15,455 bases of DNA from JBBSQE01 sp038258095 (GCA_038258095.1 JBBSQE010000060.1:1-15455), one strand, 5' to 3'. Positions 1-6,973 are shown, counted from the stretch's first letter. Translations and numbers: made by a program. Notes: a model not told the origin generated them from the letters alone.

Positions 1-875
1 CTCCGTCCCACGAGCCCGCGCGAAAGCTCGCCGAGGCGTTGATGAACCGGCATGGAGCCGAGCGGATGTGCCGCGACGCGCTCGCTTCCTACGAGCTGTC
101 GCCGGAAGATGACCCTTGGCGCTCCGTCGCCTGCTTCTCCCAAGGCATGGCTCTCTGTCTCTTGGGCGACAGCGGCGCGGCCCGCAGCCGGCTCGAGGAG
201 GCCGTGCGGCGGTCGGCCACCGTTCCGCACATACTGGCGTTGAGCCATGCGCAGCTCGCCCTCGTCCTGATGGACGACAACCGGTCGGCTGCCGCTGAAT
301 CCATCGACCACGCACGCGCGCAGCTGCAGCGGCACGGCCTATGCGACTACGCGACGATGGCGTTGGTCCTCGCCACATTCTCGCTCTTTGACGCTCGATC
401 GGGCCAGACGGGCCGAGCCGTGGACGAGGTCGACGAGGCCCTCGTCCTGCTCAAGAAGACCGAGAACTTCGCACCGTGGTTCGAGACGGAGACGCGGGTC
501 GTCCTGACCTCGACCCTTCTGCGCCTGGGTGACATCTCGCGGGCTCGCGAGATTCTCGCCGACGCGGCTCGTGAGTTCGAGCACATCCCCGATGCAACGG
601 TGCTGGGTGAGTGGATTGAAGCGGCGAGGCGGTCCATTCGCGACGCGTCGAGGGAGTCGGGGCTCACCCCGGCGGAGCTACGGGTCCTGCAATTCATGCC
701 GACTCATCTCTCCTTTCGGGAAATCGCAACCCACCTCTACGTTTCCCCCAACACCGTGAAGACCCAGGCTCAGGCCATCTACCGCAAGCTCGACGCGTCC
801 GCGCGCGCGGAGGCAGTCGACGCAGCCCGCCGAACCGGGCTGCTCGAATCGGGGCAATCGGCACCAAACGACTAG
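1..875 (+). CDS. LuxR-family regulator, MalT/LAL-like C-terminal part (5' partial)
   Basis: This is the C-terminal end of a transcriptional activator of the large LuxR/MalT type. The frame is open from the left edge (first full codon at 3) with no stop before TTG 39 or ATG 42, and the protein already reads as helical-repeat sequence there, so the gene very probably begins outside the window. Counting from TTG 39, residues 1-205 are amphipathic alanine- and leucine-rich helices in TPR-like pairs (for example GDSGAARSRLEEAV and GDISRAREILADAA), as in the MalT sensor superhelix. Residues 209-270 are a LuxR C-terminal HTH: LTPAELRVLQFMPT, then SFREIATHLYVS, then the recognition helix around SPNTVKTQAQAIYRKL (236-251). 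Family members usually carry an N-terminal AAA/NB-ARC-type ATPase, which would lie upstream if present. The ligand is unknown. A 21-bp inverted repeat lies just past the stop, before the next gene. HTH assignment secure; full architecture inferred. Confidence 0.88.
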   Translation, partial: PSHEPARKLAEALMNRHGAERMCRDALASYELSPEDDPWRSVACFSQGMALCLLGDSGAARSRLEEAVRRSATVPHILALSHAQLALVLMDDNRSAAAESIDHARAQLQRHGLCDYATMALVLATFSLFDARSGQTGRAVDEVDEALVLLKKTENFAPWFETETRVVLTSTLLRLGDISRAREILADAAREFEHIPDATVLGEWIEAARRSIRDASRESGLTPAELRVLQFMPTHLSFREIATHLYVSPNTVKTQAQAIYRKLDASARAEAVDAARRTGLLESGQSAPND

Positions 876-879
876 CGCC

Positions 880-900
880 AATCACCACGATCGGGTGATT
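880..900. promoter_or_regulatory. Perfect 7-7-7 inverted repeat upstream of the SHOCT gene (possible operator)
   Basis: The arms AATCACC (880-886) and GGTGATT (894-900) are exact reverse complements, separated by 7 nt containing CGATCG. The repeat lies 4 nt after the regulator's stop, 20 bp before a TAGCTT box and 38 bp before the GTG of the next gene. No T-tract follows, so it does not look like an intrinsic terminator. Its place at or just above the expected -35 position and its dyad symmetry fit an operator for a dimeric HTH protein. Binding by the neighbouring LuxR-type protein is a guess. Confidence 0.45.
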
Positions 901-920
901 CTCCGGCCCGGCCCGGCGAC

Positions 921-926
921 TAGCTT
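921..926 (+). promoter_or_regulatory. Possible -10 element (TAGCTT) of the SHOCT gene
   Basis: TAGCTT fits the TANNNT pattern of a primary-sigma -10 element and ends 12 nt before the GTG at 939. No Shine-Dalgarno sequence lies between, so transcription from here would give a very short leader. This comes from position and pattern only. Confidence 0.35.
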
Positions 927-938
927 CGGTCATATCAA

Positions 939-1658
939 GTGACCGAGATCGGACCCCTCCAGATCCTGGCGTTCGACTTCCGCCGCCGCGCGGACTTTGC
1001 GCGCAGGATCCTCAACGAGCTCGGAACGCTCGAGTTGAGCGGGACGATCCGGCTCCTGGACGTTCTCTTCGCCCGCAAGGATCGCGAGACCGGGGATCTG
1101 ATCGCGCTCGACGATTCCGAGCAGGGGCTCGGCACGATCTGCGGCGCGCTGCTGGGGTTCGGCTTCGATGACGGGGAGCAGTCGGTGCCGCCCGCGCCCG
1201 CCGTCGGACCCTCGTTCGGCTTCGGCACCGAACAGATCGAAGCGCTCGGCGCGGAACTCCATCGCGGGCACTCGGCCGGCTTCGTGCTGCTCGAGCACGT
1301 ATGGGCCAAGCGGTTCAAGGTGGCGGTTGCCAGGGCTGGTGGAGTTTCCCTCGGCGAGGGTCTGTTGAGCCGGGAGGCGTTTGCGCCGGTCGCCGCCGAA
1401 ATCGAATCAAGGGTTCGGGCACTGGACGAAATCGGAGGCGAGGTCGCCCCCGGCGGCTGGTCAGTCGACGACGGGCTGCTTGCAGCGCGGGCTGGAAGAC
1501 GGGTTCGCCCGGCAGCGGCGATGAACCGCAGGCGCTCTTACGCGTCTCGCCCTGACGACTACACCCGCGAACTGGAGCGGCTCGCAAAGCTTCGCGACGA
1601 CGGCGTCATCACGGCTGCGGACTTCGACCGGAAGAAGCAGCAGGTTCTCGGGATTTGA
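939..1658 (+). CDS. DUF6325/DUF1269-like protein with C-terminal SHOCT domain
   Basis: A soluble protein of 239 residues of unknown function. The N-terminal part (about 1-150; IGPLQILAFDF, then GTIRLLDVLFARKD, then LLEHVWAKRFKVAVARAGG) resembles the DUF6325/DUF1269 group, in which a ferredoxin-like alpha/beta domain carries a 'GTIRIIDLxFVxKD' stretch. The last 32 residues (about 208-239) are a SHOCT motif: RELERLAKLRDDGVITAADF followed by DRKKQQVLGI. SHOCT is a short C-terminal module thought to mediate oligomerisation. The region between (about 165-207) is basic and low in complexity. The GTG start at 939 is supported because the family similarity begins at once. No clear SD is present; a TAGCTT box 12 nt upstream suggests a short-leader transcript. 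The last 50 nt overlap the 3' end of the convergent membrane gene. No membrane segments. Family call moderately sure, function unknown. Confidence 0.75.
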   Translation: MTEIGPLQILAFDFRRRADFARRILNELGTLELSGTIRLLDVLFARKDRETGDLIALDDSEQGLGTICGALLGFGFDDGEQSVPPAPAVGPSFGFGTEQIEALGAELHRGHSAGFVLLEHVWAKRFKVAVARAGGVSLGEGLLSREAFAPVAAEIESRVRALDEIGGEVAPGGWSVDDGLLAARAGRRVRPAAAMNRRRSYASRPDDYTRELERLAKLRDDGVITAADFDRKKQQVLGI

Positions 1659-2376
1659 TCTGTCCGTCGCTTCCTTCGCGGAGGAGCAGGATGGCTCCGA
1701 CGCCGAAACAGAGCGCCCCCGCTGATGTGGTCCAGTTCGCGGCGCCGAGATCGACGATGGACCCTGTCTCGGGGACGATGAAAGAGGCGATCGCAGAGAT
1801 GCCGAACAGCACGCACCCGAGCAGGTTGATCGCTCCGATTCGCCACTCGATGGAGGGTTCGCTGCGGAGGCTGAACCCGCCGCGTACCTCGAGGTAGGCG
1901 AGGATCCCGGATACGAGGAAGCACACCGAGCCGAGGGCGTCCGGGGCCCAGACGAGCCGGTCGACCTGCCCCGAGTCGAGCCCCGACTGGAGCGCGTGGA
2001 ACGTGCTGATGTTGAAGAAGAAGGTCCCGCCGAGCTGGATCAGGGACGAGAGCCAATCGATCCGGCGGGGCGCGAAGCAGAAGAGCCGAGTCGAACCGCG
2101 CTCCTGGACCGGGCTCTCGTCGGCGCTCGCCGCCTCGAGGTACTGGAGGAAGGCGGCGGCGGTGAAGAAGATCGAGCCGACGAAGAACACCATTCCGTCG
2201 GCCGGCGCTCCAACCGCCTGAACGAAGCCGGGGAACGGGCCGACCAGGAAGCACGCGGACCCGATCGCGAACAGCACGCCGATCCACCTTGAGGCAAAGG
2301 GGGTCGCCGAGAAGCGCTTCCGGTGGGAGCGCGAGGACCAATGGACAGTGCTCCCGTCGGGGCGGCGAAAGGTCAC
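1609..2376 (-). CDS. YrhK-like domain multi-pass membrane protein
   Basis: An integral membrane protein of unknown function, 255 residues from the first canonical start (GTG, 2376). Six hydrophobic segments are visible at about 31-48, 61-80, 107-126, 145-163, 177-202 and 213-232. The first pair (RWIGVLFAIGSACFLVGPFP, then VFFVGSIFFTAAAFLQYLEA) matches the YrhK pattern of two helices with 'iGS.cFl' and 'GSi.F..aA.lQ'. The same pattern recurs later (DALGSVCFLVSGILAYLEVR and RIGAINLLGCVLFGISAIAS), so the protein looks like repeated YrhK-type hairpins. The frame stays open and coding-like upstream of GTG 2376 (WTEVNRHRIGPFTTH directly precedes it), and the only start-like codon at a natural position is CTG 2457, overlapping the upstream stop; the protein may therefore be 282 residues. 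It probably shares a transcript with the phosphodiesterase fusion. The 3' end overlaps the convergent SHOCT gene by 50 nt. Confidence 0.75.
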   Translation of the reverse strand: MTFRRPDGSTVHWSSRSHRKRFSATPFASRWIGVLFAIGSACFLVGPFPGFVQAVGAPADGMVFFVGSIFFTAAAFLQYLEAASADESPVQERGSTRLFCFAPRRIDWLSSLIQLGGTFFFNISTFHALQSGLDSGQVDRLVWAPDALGSVCFLVSGILAYLEVRGGFSLRSEPSIEWRIGAINLLGCVLFGISAIASFIVPETGSIVDLGAANWTTSAGALCFGVGAILLLREGSDGQIKSREPAASSGRSPQP

Positions 2377-2453
2377 ATGGGTCGTGAAGGGCCCGATCCG
2401 GTGGCGATTGACCTCGGTCCAGCCCGCTGGCGTGCGTGGATAGACGGAGCCGC

Positions 2454-4505
2454 TCAGCGGTAGGCCTCGTGCCCGAGGTCTGCCAACCAGCCGCGCATGT
2501 GGTGGTGCATGGTCTCGGCCCCGATCACTTCCTCTGTCGGCTTCCGCCAGTCGGCGGGGAAGAGGACGAAGGGGTGGGACTGCTCGCCGCCCATCCCGCC
2601 GTGCGAGCCGACGAGCTCCTCGAATGCGGCGACCTCATCCGTCTCCGCCCAGTAGGTGCTGTTGACCAGGATGTCTGGGCAGTGCCGGAAGCCGTCGGTG
2701 CGTTTGAGGTGGCGTGCTGCGTTCGGCCCGAAGGGCGCCAGGGGATCCGACCCCTCGATGCGGCCGGCGTCGAGGTGGTTGACCCCTTCGGCCCCGAGCG
2801 CGACGAGCCCGTCTCGCTCGCTGCGCACACAGACGAAGCCGATGCCTGGGTGCTCGCGGAGAGCCGTGATGAGCCTCGGGTGGAGCTCTTCGATCCGCTC
2901 CAGGGTCAGGCGCCCCGGCTCGCGCGGGAACGAGATGATCCCGAGGCACCCGGAGGCCATGACGGAGAGCTCCGGTATCTTGTCTTTGCCGTCTTTTTTG
3001 CCCCTGGCATCCTCGCGTTCGTCGCCGAGCCTGATCTCACCGTCGACGGTGTTCTTCCTGTTGGTCGCCCTGATGCCCCGGCCGACGACGTTGTCGGCGC
3101 CGCTCGCCTCCGTCAACGATGCGCCGAGGTAGGAGAGGGCCTCATCAGAGCCGGTCGTGTCGGCTTCGACCGCCGATGCCTCGCAGGCCGCCTCCACGAA
3201 GTCGGGGAGTGAGATCCCGTAGCGGTCGAGGAAGGTCGCTCCCTGGGATTGGCCGTGATCGGCGAGCACGACGAGCCGGTAGGGCCGGTCGGCGGCCTCC
3301 GCAGCCGCCGCGATGCGGCCGATCTGGCGGTCGAGCCGGCGCAGGACGCCGAGCGTGTCGACGCGCTCAACGCCGGAGTGGTGGGCGACCTCGTCGTAGG
3401 CGAGAAAGGTGGTGTATCCCACCGGCCTGCCCGCGTACAGGTCGCCGATCACCGCCGACACCTGGAGATCGCGCTGCACGACCGTGCCCCAGGCGCGGAC
3501 GAAGGCATAGGAGAAGCTCCGCTTGATCCGCGGCCGAATGTCGCGGCGGCGTTGTTGGGCGGCGAAGTACCACTCCTGCGCGCAGTCGGCGCAGACGAGC
3601 GCCAGCGTGCGGGTGACGTTGTAGGGATTGGCGAAATAGGAGAAGTAGTCCTGCCCGATCCGGCCGGGTCGCTTGCGGTCCAGGACAGTGCTCATCGTCA
3701 GCAGGGTGTGCGGCGCATCGCCGGAGAGGATGTTGGCGCGGCTCGCGCCGTCCTCGTAAAGGAGGCCCTTGCCGTCTGACTGGCGGCGCTCCATCTCGGC
3801 GGCGTCGCGAGGATGGTTGGTGACGATCGCCGTATCGCGATCCTTCTCCCACCACCGGAAGGCGGGCATGTCGTCGTTGTTTCCGTGCAGCAGCCCCGCC
3901 TGGCAGGCGCCCGTCTGCGAGGACCAGTCGGTTTCCCAGCTCATCAGGTGATGCGATCCGTCGCCGATCCACCTCGCCAGGGTCGGGAGGTGGCCGTCGC
4001 GCAGTGCCCGCTGCGCGACGGCATGGGCGAGGCCGTCGATCTCGAGGAAATAGATGCCGGGAACGCTCGATGCGGCGTCGGCCACGCCGTGGCGCCGCGC
4101 TTGGCGCCTGAGGACATTCCGGTAATAGAAGTCGTCGTCGTCGATGGCCAAAAGCGAAGTCGCCAGGGTGTTGATGATCGTGATTCCGAGGGCGACGACC
4201 ACCCCTGAGAAGAGGTCGCGGACGTGCATGTCGGGCTCGATCTCCGAGACCAGCAGGACGACTGCGCCGTTGAGCGCGAGAACTCCGAGCCCGAGCGTCA
4301 TCACGGTGAACGGGAGGGCGATGCGGATCAGGAGCGGCCAGGCCAGCGCGTTGATGATCCCGATCAGCGCGGCGGCGCTGAGAGCGGTGAGGTCACCCTC
4401 GATCGCGAAACCGGGGAGCACGGCGCTCAGGAGCGCAAGCGCTCCGGCGGTGAGGAGCCAGACCACGATGATCCGCGTCGCCACGTGGCGACCTCTCAGG
4501 TTCAT
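2454..4505 (-). CDS. YvlD/DUF360 (phage-holin-4-like) membrane domain fused to an alkaline-phosphatase-superfamily phosphodiesterase
   Basis: A protein of 683 residues in two parts. Residues 1-121 hold four membrane segments (about 11-31, 38-60, 62-86, 99-121) of the YvlD/DUF360 type, including 'ALIGIINALAWPLLI' and 'TVMTLGLGVLALNGAVVLLV'. Residues 148-683 are a type I phosphodiesterase/nucleotide-pyrophosphatase-like domain. Likely metal ligands and nucleophile, by family pattern, are D156 (EIDGL), T198 (SSQTGACQ), D371/H375 (YDEVAHHSG), D416/H417 (ADHGQSQG) and H635 (SHGGMGG). The substrate is unknown; a phosphodiester or phosphate ester near the membrane is likely, its side depending on an untested topology. 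A charged stretch around 480-512 looks like an insert. ATG 4505 is chosen because the membrane domain begins there; the frame stays open further upstream only as antisense of the exporter gene. It diverges from that gene across 28 bp and probably leads the YrhK-like gene. Despite the 'holin' label there is no phage context. Confidence 0.85.
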   Translation of the reverse strand: MNLRGRHVATRIIVVWLLTAGALALLSAVLPGFAIEGDLTALSAAALIGIINALAWPLLIRIALPFTVMTLGLGVLALNGAVVLLVSEIEPDMHVRDLFSGVVVALGITIINTLATSLLAIDDDDFYYRNVLRRQARRHGVADAASSVPGIYFLEIDGLAHAVAQRALRDGHLPTLARWIGDGSHHLMSWETDWSSQTGACQAGLLHGNNDDMPAFRWWEKDRDTAIVTNHPRDAAEMERRQSDGKGLLYEDGASRANILSGDAPHTLLTMSTVLDRKRPGRIGQDYFSYFANPYNVTRTLALVCADCAQEWYFAAQQRRRDIRPRIKRSFSYAFVRAWGTVVQRDLQVSAVIGDLYAGRPVGYTTFLAYDEVAHHSGVERVDTLGVLRRLDRQIGRIAAAAEAADRPYRLVVLADHGQSQGATFLDRYGISLPDFVEAACEASAVEADTTGSDEALSYLGASLTEASGADNVVGRGIRATNRKNTVDGEIRLGDEREDARGKKDGKDKIPELSVMASGCLGIISFPREPGRLTLERIEELHPRLITALREHPGIGFVCVRSERDGLVALGAEGVNHLDAGRIEGSDPLAPFGPNAARHLKRTDGFRHCPDILVNSTYWAETDEVAAFEELVGSHGGMGGEQSHPFVLFPADWRKPTEEVIGAETMHHHMRGWLADLGHEAYR

Positions 4506-4515
4506 GGCGCGATCG

Positions 4516-4521
4516 TATATA
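4516..4521. promoter_or_regulatory. Self-complementary TATATA: candidate shared -10 box of a divergent gene pair
   Basis: TATATA reads the same on both strands and sits alone in the 28-bp gap between two divergent ATGs (4505 on minus, 4534 on plus). It ends 12 nt before the plus-strand ATG and 10 nt before the minus-strand ATG, the spacing expected of a -10 element giving nearly leaderless mRNAs. It is the only AT-rich spot in the gap. No good -35 is visible on either side. Sharing by both genes is inferred. Confidence 0.5.
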
Positions 4522-4533
4522 GGCTGGCAGGCG

Positions 4534-5565
4534 ATGGAGACCCCCGCCTGGCTGCGAAGCATCGGGACCTCCGCCTGGCTGCTCGTGGGGATCGGGGTCC
4601 TGGCGGTCGGCCTGGTCTGGGTCGCCGAGCTGACCGAGACGATCGTCCTGCCGCTGATCACGGCGTCGGTCATCGCCGCGGTCGCCTCGCCGCTCGTGTC
4701 GTGGATGAAGCGCCACCGCGTTCCGCGGCCGCTCGGGACCGTGATCCTGATGGCGGTCCTGATCGCGTTCGCAGCCCTGATCATCTTCATCGTCATCAGG
4801 GGGGTCACCAGCGAGACGCAGCAGCTCAGTGGGCACCTCGACTCCGCCAAGGACAGGATCACCGGCTGGTTGAGCGACCTGGGGGTTGACCCGAGCTCCG
4901 CGAAGCACGCCGGTGACGAGGGAAGCTCGTCGATCAGCTCGACGGTCGGGACCCTTCTCACGGGTGTGAGCGCCGGCATCGAGAAGCTCTCCTCGCTCGT
5001 GTTCTACCTCGCCCTGACGCTCCTGAGCACGATCTTTCTGCTCATGGACGGTCCCACGATCCGAGCCTGGTTTGAGCGCCACATGGGACTTTCCCAAGCG
5101 GTGGCTCACGCGAGCTTTCAGAGGGTTCTCGAGTCCTTCCGCGGCTACTTCCTCGGAGTGACGATCGTCGCCGGCTTCAACGCCGTCGTCGTCGGGATCG
5201 GTGCATTCGCACTCGGTGTCCCGCTTGCGGGGACGATCGCGATCGTGACCTTCTTCGCCGCTTATATCCCGTATCTGGGCGCCTGGACCGCGGGCGCCTT
5301 CTCGGTCCTCGTGGCGCTCGGAGGGGCAGGGCCGGACGCCGCTGCGGGCATGCTCGTCGTCCAGCTGCTCGCGAACACGGTCCTCCAGCAGCTCGTCCAG
5401 CCGTTCGCGATGGGTGCGGCGCTCGGCATCCATCCGCTCGCCGTGCTCGTCGTGACGATCGGCGGCGGATGCCTCTTCGGGACCGCGGGACTGGTCCTCG
5501 CAGCGCCTGTGACGGCGGCAATCGTGAAGATCTCGGCCGACCAATCGAAACCACGAACCGCATAG
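4534..5565 (+). CDS. AI-2E family transporter (YdiK/PerM/TqsA-like)
   Basis: A polytopic membrane protein of 343 residues in the AI-2E transporter (PF01594-type) family, whose members export autoinducer-2 or other small molecules, or act in Na+/H+ antiport. The substrate cannot be told from sequence. Hydrophobic segments: about 14-31, 34-54, 68-90, 152-171, 206-230, 232-262, 270-290 and 300-330. A hydrophilic loop (92-150), rich in Ser and charged residues, sits after the third segment as in the family. Hallmarks are RVLESFRGYFLGVTIVAGFN (197-216), YIPYLGAW (244-251) and the C-terminal QPFAMGAALGIHPLAVL, then GGGCLFGTAGLVLAAPV. ATG 4534 is chosen because it directly precedes the first hydrophobic helix and lies 12 nt after TATATA; the open frame back to 4144 is antisense of the fusion gene. 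There is no clear SD. The stop overlaps the following metallo-hydrolase, suggesting co-transcription. Confidence 0.9.
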   Translation: METPAWLRSIGTSAWLLVGIGVLAVGLVWVAELTETIVLPLITASVIAAVASPLVSWMKRHRVPRPLGTVILMAVLIAFAALIIFIVIRGVTSETQQLSGHLDSAKDRITGWLSDLGVDPSSAKHAGDEGSSSISSTVGTLLTGVSAGIEKLSSLVFYLALTLLSTIFLLMDGPTIRAWFERHMGLSQAVAHASFQRVLESFRGYFLGVTIVAGFNAVVVGIGAFALGVPLAGTIAIVTFFAAYIPYLGAWTAGAFSVLVALGGAGPDAAAGMLVVQLLANTVLQQLVQPFAMGAALGIHPLAVLVVTIGGGCLFGTAGLVLAAPVTAAIVKISADQSKPRTA

Positions 5566-6302
5566 GCATCCGGTTCCTCGGGCACTCAACTCTGGTCGTC
5601 GAGATCGGGGGGCGGCGATTCGTGACCGACCCTGTCCTCGGGGACCGGCTGCTTCACCTGCGCCGCCGCTCCCGGCGCGTCGGTGCGCTGCCGGACCGCC
5701 TCGACGCGATCCTGCTCTCCCACCTGCACCACGACCACCTCGACCTGCCGTCGCTTCGACGTCTCGCCGAGGCGCCGGTGTTCGTGCCGGCGGGAGGGGG
5801 AGACCTGCTCGCCCGGGCCCACAGGGAGGACGTCCGCGAGGTCTCGGTCGGCTCCTCCACCGAGATCGGAGAGGTCCGCCTCGAGGTCGTGCCCGCCGTT
5901 CACGCCGGGCGACGCCGCCCCTTCGGCCCCGACGCCGAGGCCGTCGGATACGTCATCGAGCACGATGGGCGCAGGGTCTACTTCGCCGGCGACACGGACA
6001 TCTTCGACGAGATGAGGGATCTGGCGCCGCTCGACGTCGCGCTCGTTCCGATCTGGGGGTGGGGGACCAGCATCGGCAAAGGGCATCTCGACCCGGCACG
6101 AGCGGCTGACTCGCTCCGGCTGCTCGAGCCGAAGGTCGTGATCCCGATCCACTGGGGAACCTTCTCGCCCGTCGGCACGCTGCGTAGGCACGGGCACCTG
6201 CTCAACTGGCCGGCGGAGGTGTTCGAGCGTCTCGCGGCGGAGAAAGCTCCCGATGTCGATGTGCGGGTCCTGGTGCCGGGGGATGGGACCATCGTCGCGT
6301 GA
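5469..6302 (+). CDS. UlaG/RomA-like MBL-fold metallo-hydrolase
   Basis: A metallo-beta-lactamase-fold hydrolase of the UlaG-like (Lactamase_B_2) branch, probably cytosolic, substrate unknown. In the numbering from ATG 5469 (277 aa) the metal ligands are H85, H87, D89, H90 (SHLHHDH), H145 (PAVHAG), D175 (FAGDTDIF) and H228 (IPIHWGT), so the active site looks intact. The family normally begins at the strand IRFLGHSTLVVEIGGRRFVTDPVL, which here starts only at residue 34. The first 31 residues lie entirely within the exporter gene in another frame and look like shadow sequence. No ATG, GTG or TTG occurs in frame between 5469 and the conserved start; an ATA at 5562-5564 overlaps the exporter's TAG as ATAG and would give 246 residues. 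The true start is therefore uncertain, the function assignment is not. Probably co-transcribed with the exporter. Confidence 0.88.
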   Translation: MPLRDRGTGPRSACDGGNREDLGRPIETTNRIGIRFLGHSTLVVEIGGRRFVTDPVLGDRLLHLRRRSRRVGALPDRLDAILLSHLHHDHLDLPSLRRLAEAPVFVPAGGGDLLARAHREDVREVSVGSSTEIGEVRLEVVPAVHAGRRRPFGPDAEAVGYVIEHDGRRVYFAGDTDIFDEMRDLAPLDVALVPIWGWGTSIGKGHLDPARAADSLRLLEPKVVIPIHWGTFSPVGTLRRHGHLLNWPAEVFERLAAEKAPDVDVRVLVPGDGTIVA

Positions 6303-6353
6303 GCCGCGATCGCATCCGGTCCGTTTAGGAGCATTGCGTTTCCGATCACAGAC

Positions 6354-6361
6354 GAGGGGAG
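6354..6361 (+). promoter_or_regulatory. Strong Shine-Dalgarno (GAGGGGAG) of the HdeD-like gene
   Basis: GAGGGGAG ends 3 nt before ATG 6365, with its purine core GAGGGG 5 nt away. It is one of only two clear SD sites in the window, the other being before the acylase, and it fixes ATG 6365 as the start. The 62-bp gap before it shows no convincing terminator or promoter. Confidence 0.7.
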
Positions 6362-6364
6362 CAC

Positions 6365-6943
6365 ATGAACACCACCGAGGTTGTCGAGGTCCCGAAGGCG
6401 CTTGCTGACGTGGCGCGTGCATGGTGGCTGGCGATGATCACCGGAGTGCTCTGCATCGCGGCCGGGATCATCGTGCTGGTCCAGCCAAGTATCAGCCTGG
6501 CGACCCTGGCGGTGATCGTCGGGATCTTCATGTTGATCGACGGGATATTCGATCTGCTCGGATCACTCTCGAGGCGGGAGGACCACCGGGGAATGCTGGC
6601 ATTGCTCGGCATCGTCACCGTCGTGGTGGGGATCATCCTGGTGCGCCATCCGACCTCGGCAGTCGTCGCGATCGCCCTCCTGATCGGTATCTGGCTCGTC
6701 GCCCGCGGGCTCGTCCACTTCCTGGAGGCATTCCTGATTCGCGACGGCCGTCTGCTGATGCTCTTCGTGGCCGTCATCGAGCTTATCGCCGGAATCGTCA
6801 TCGTCTCCTCCCCCGGCATCGGCGTGGCGACGTTGGCCATCCTGGTGGGAATCGCGTTCATCCTCAGGGGCCTGGCGACCTGTGCCCTGGCCTGGGCGCT
6901 GCGGGAGACGGGAAAGATGCTCCGCGAAGCTCCGGCTGGGTGA
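6365..6943 (+). CDS. HdeD/DUF308 family membrane protein
   Basis: A membrane protein of 192 residues of the HdeD (DUF308) family, named for the E. coli acid-resistance membrane protein; the biochemical role is unknown. It has six hydrophobic segments in three hairpins: WWLAMITGVLCIAAGIIVLV (about 20-40), then LATLAVIVGIFMLIDGIFDL; MLALLGIVTVVVGIILV, then AVVAIALLIGIWLVARGLVH; LLMLFVAVIELIAGIVIV, then ATLAILVGIAFILRGLATC. Each hairpin repeats the family pattern 'G...i.aGi..l..P' followed by 'la...g......Gi'. The length is normal. A strong SD supports the start. The short N-terminus (MNTTEVVEVPKALADVAR) is hydrophilic and there is no signal peptide. It lies 62 bp after the metallo-hydrolase and may have its own promoter. 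The convergent four-helix gene ends 30 bp beyond its stop. Confidence 0.88.
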   Translation: MNTTEVVEVPKALADVARAWWLAMITGVLCIAAGIIVLVQPSISLATLAVIVGIFMLIDGIFDLLGSLSRREDHRGMLALLGIVTVVVGIILVRHPTSAVVAIALLIGIWLVARGLVHFLEAFLIRDGRLLMLFVAVIELIAGIVIVSSPGIGVATLAILVGIAFILRGLATCALAWALRETGKMLREAPAG

Positions 6944-6973
6944 GCTAGGCCCCGGAGCCCCCGAGCCCGCCCA

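Noticed and set aside
2436..3212. 258-codon plus-strand ORF
   Set aside because: It is antisense to the hydrolase domain, which has clear motifs; long antisense frames are common in GC-rich coding sequence and this one has no recognisable domain.
2454..4505. Prophage or lysis cassette suggested by the holin-like domain
   Set aside because: No phage structural, integrase or endolysin genes are near; the domain is the housekeeping YvlD/DUF360 type and is fused to a hydrolase.
4144..4533. Plus-strand 5' extension of the exporter frame
   Set aside because: It is antisense to the DUF360 membrane domain and shows no similarity to the exporter family; family sequence begins at ATG 4534.
4506..4979. 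Minus-strand 5' extension of the phosphodiesterase fusion
   Set aside because: It lies antisense within the exporter gene; the membrane domain begins at ATG 4505.
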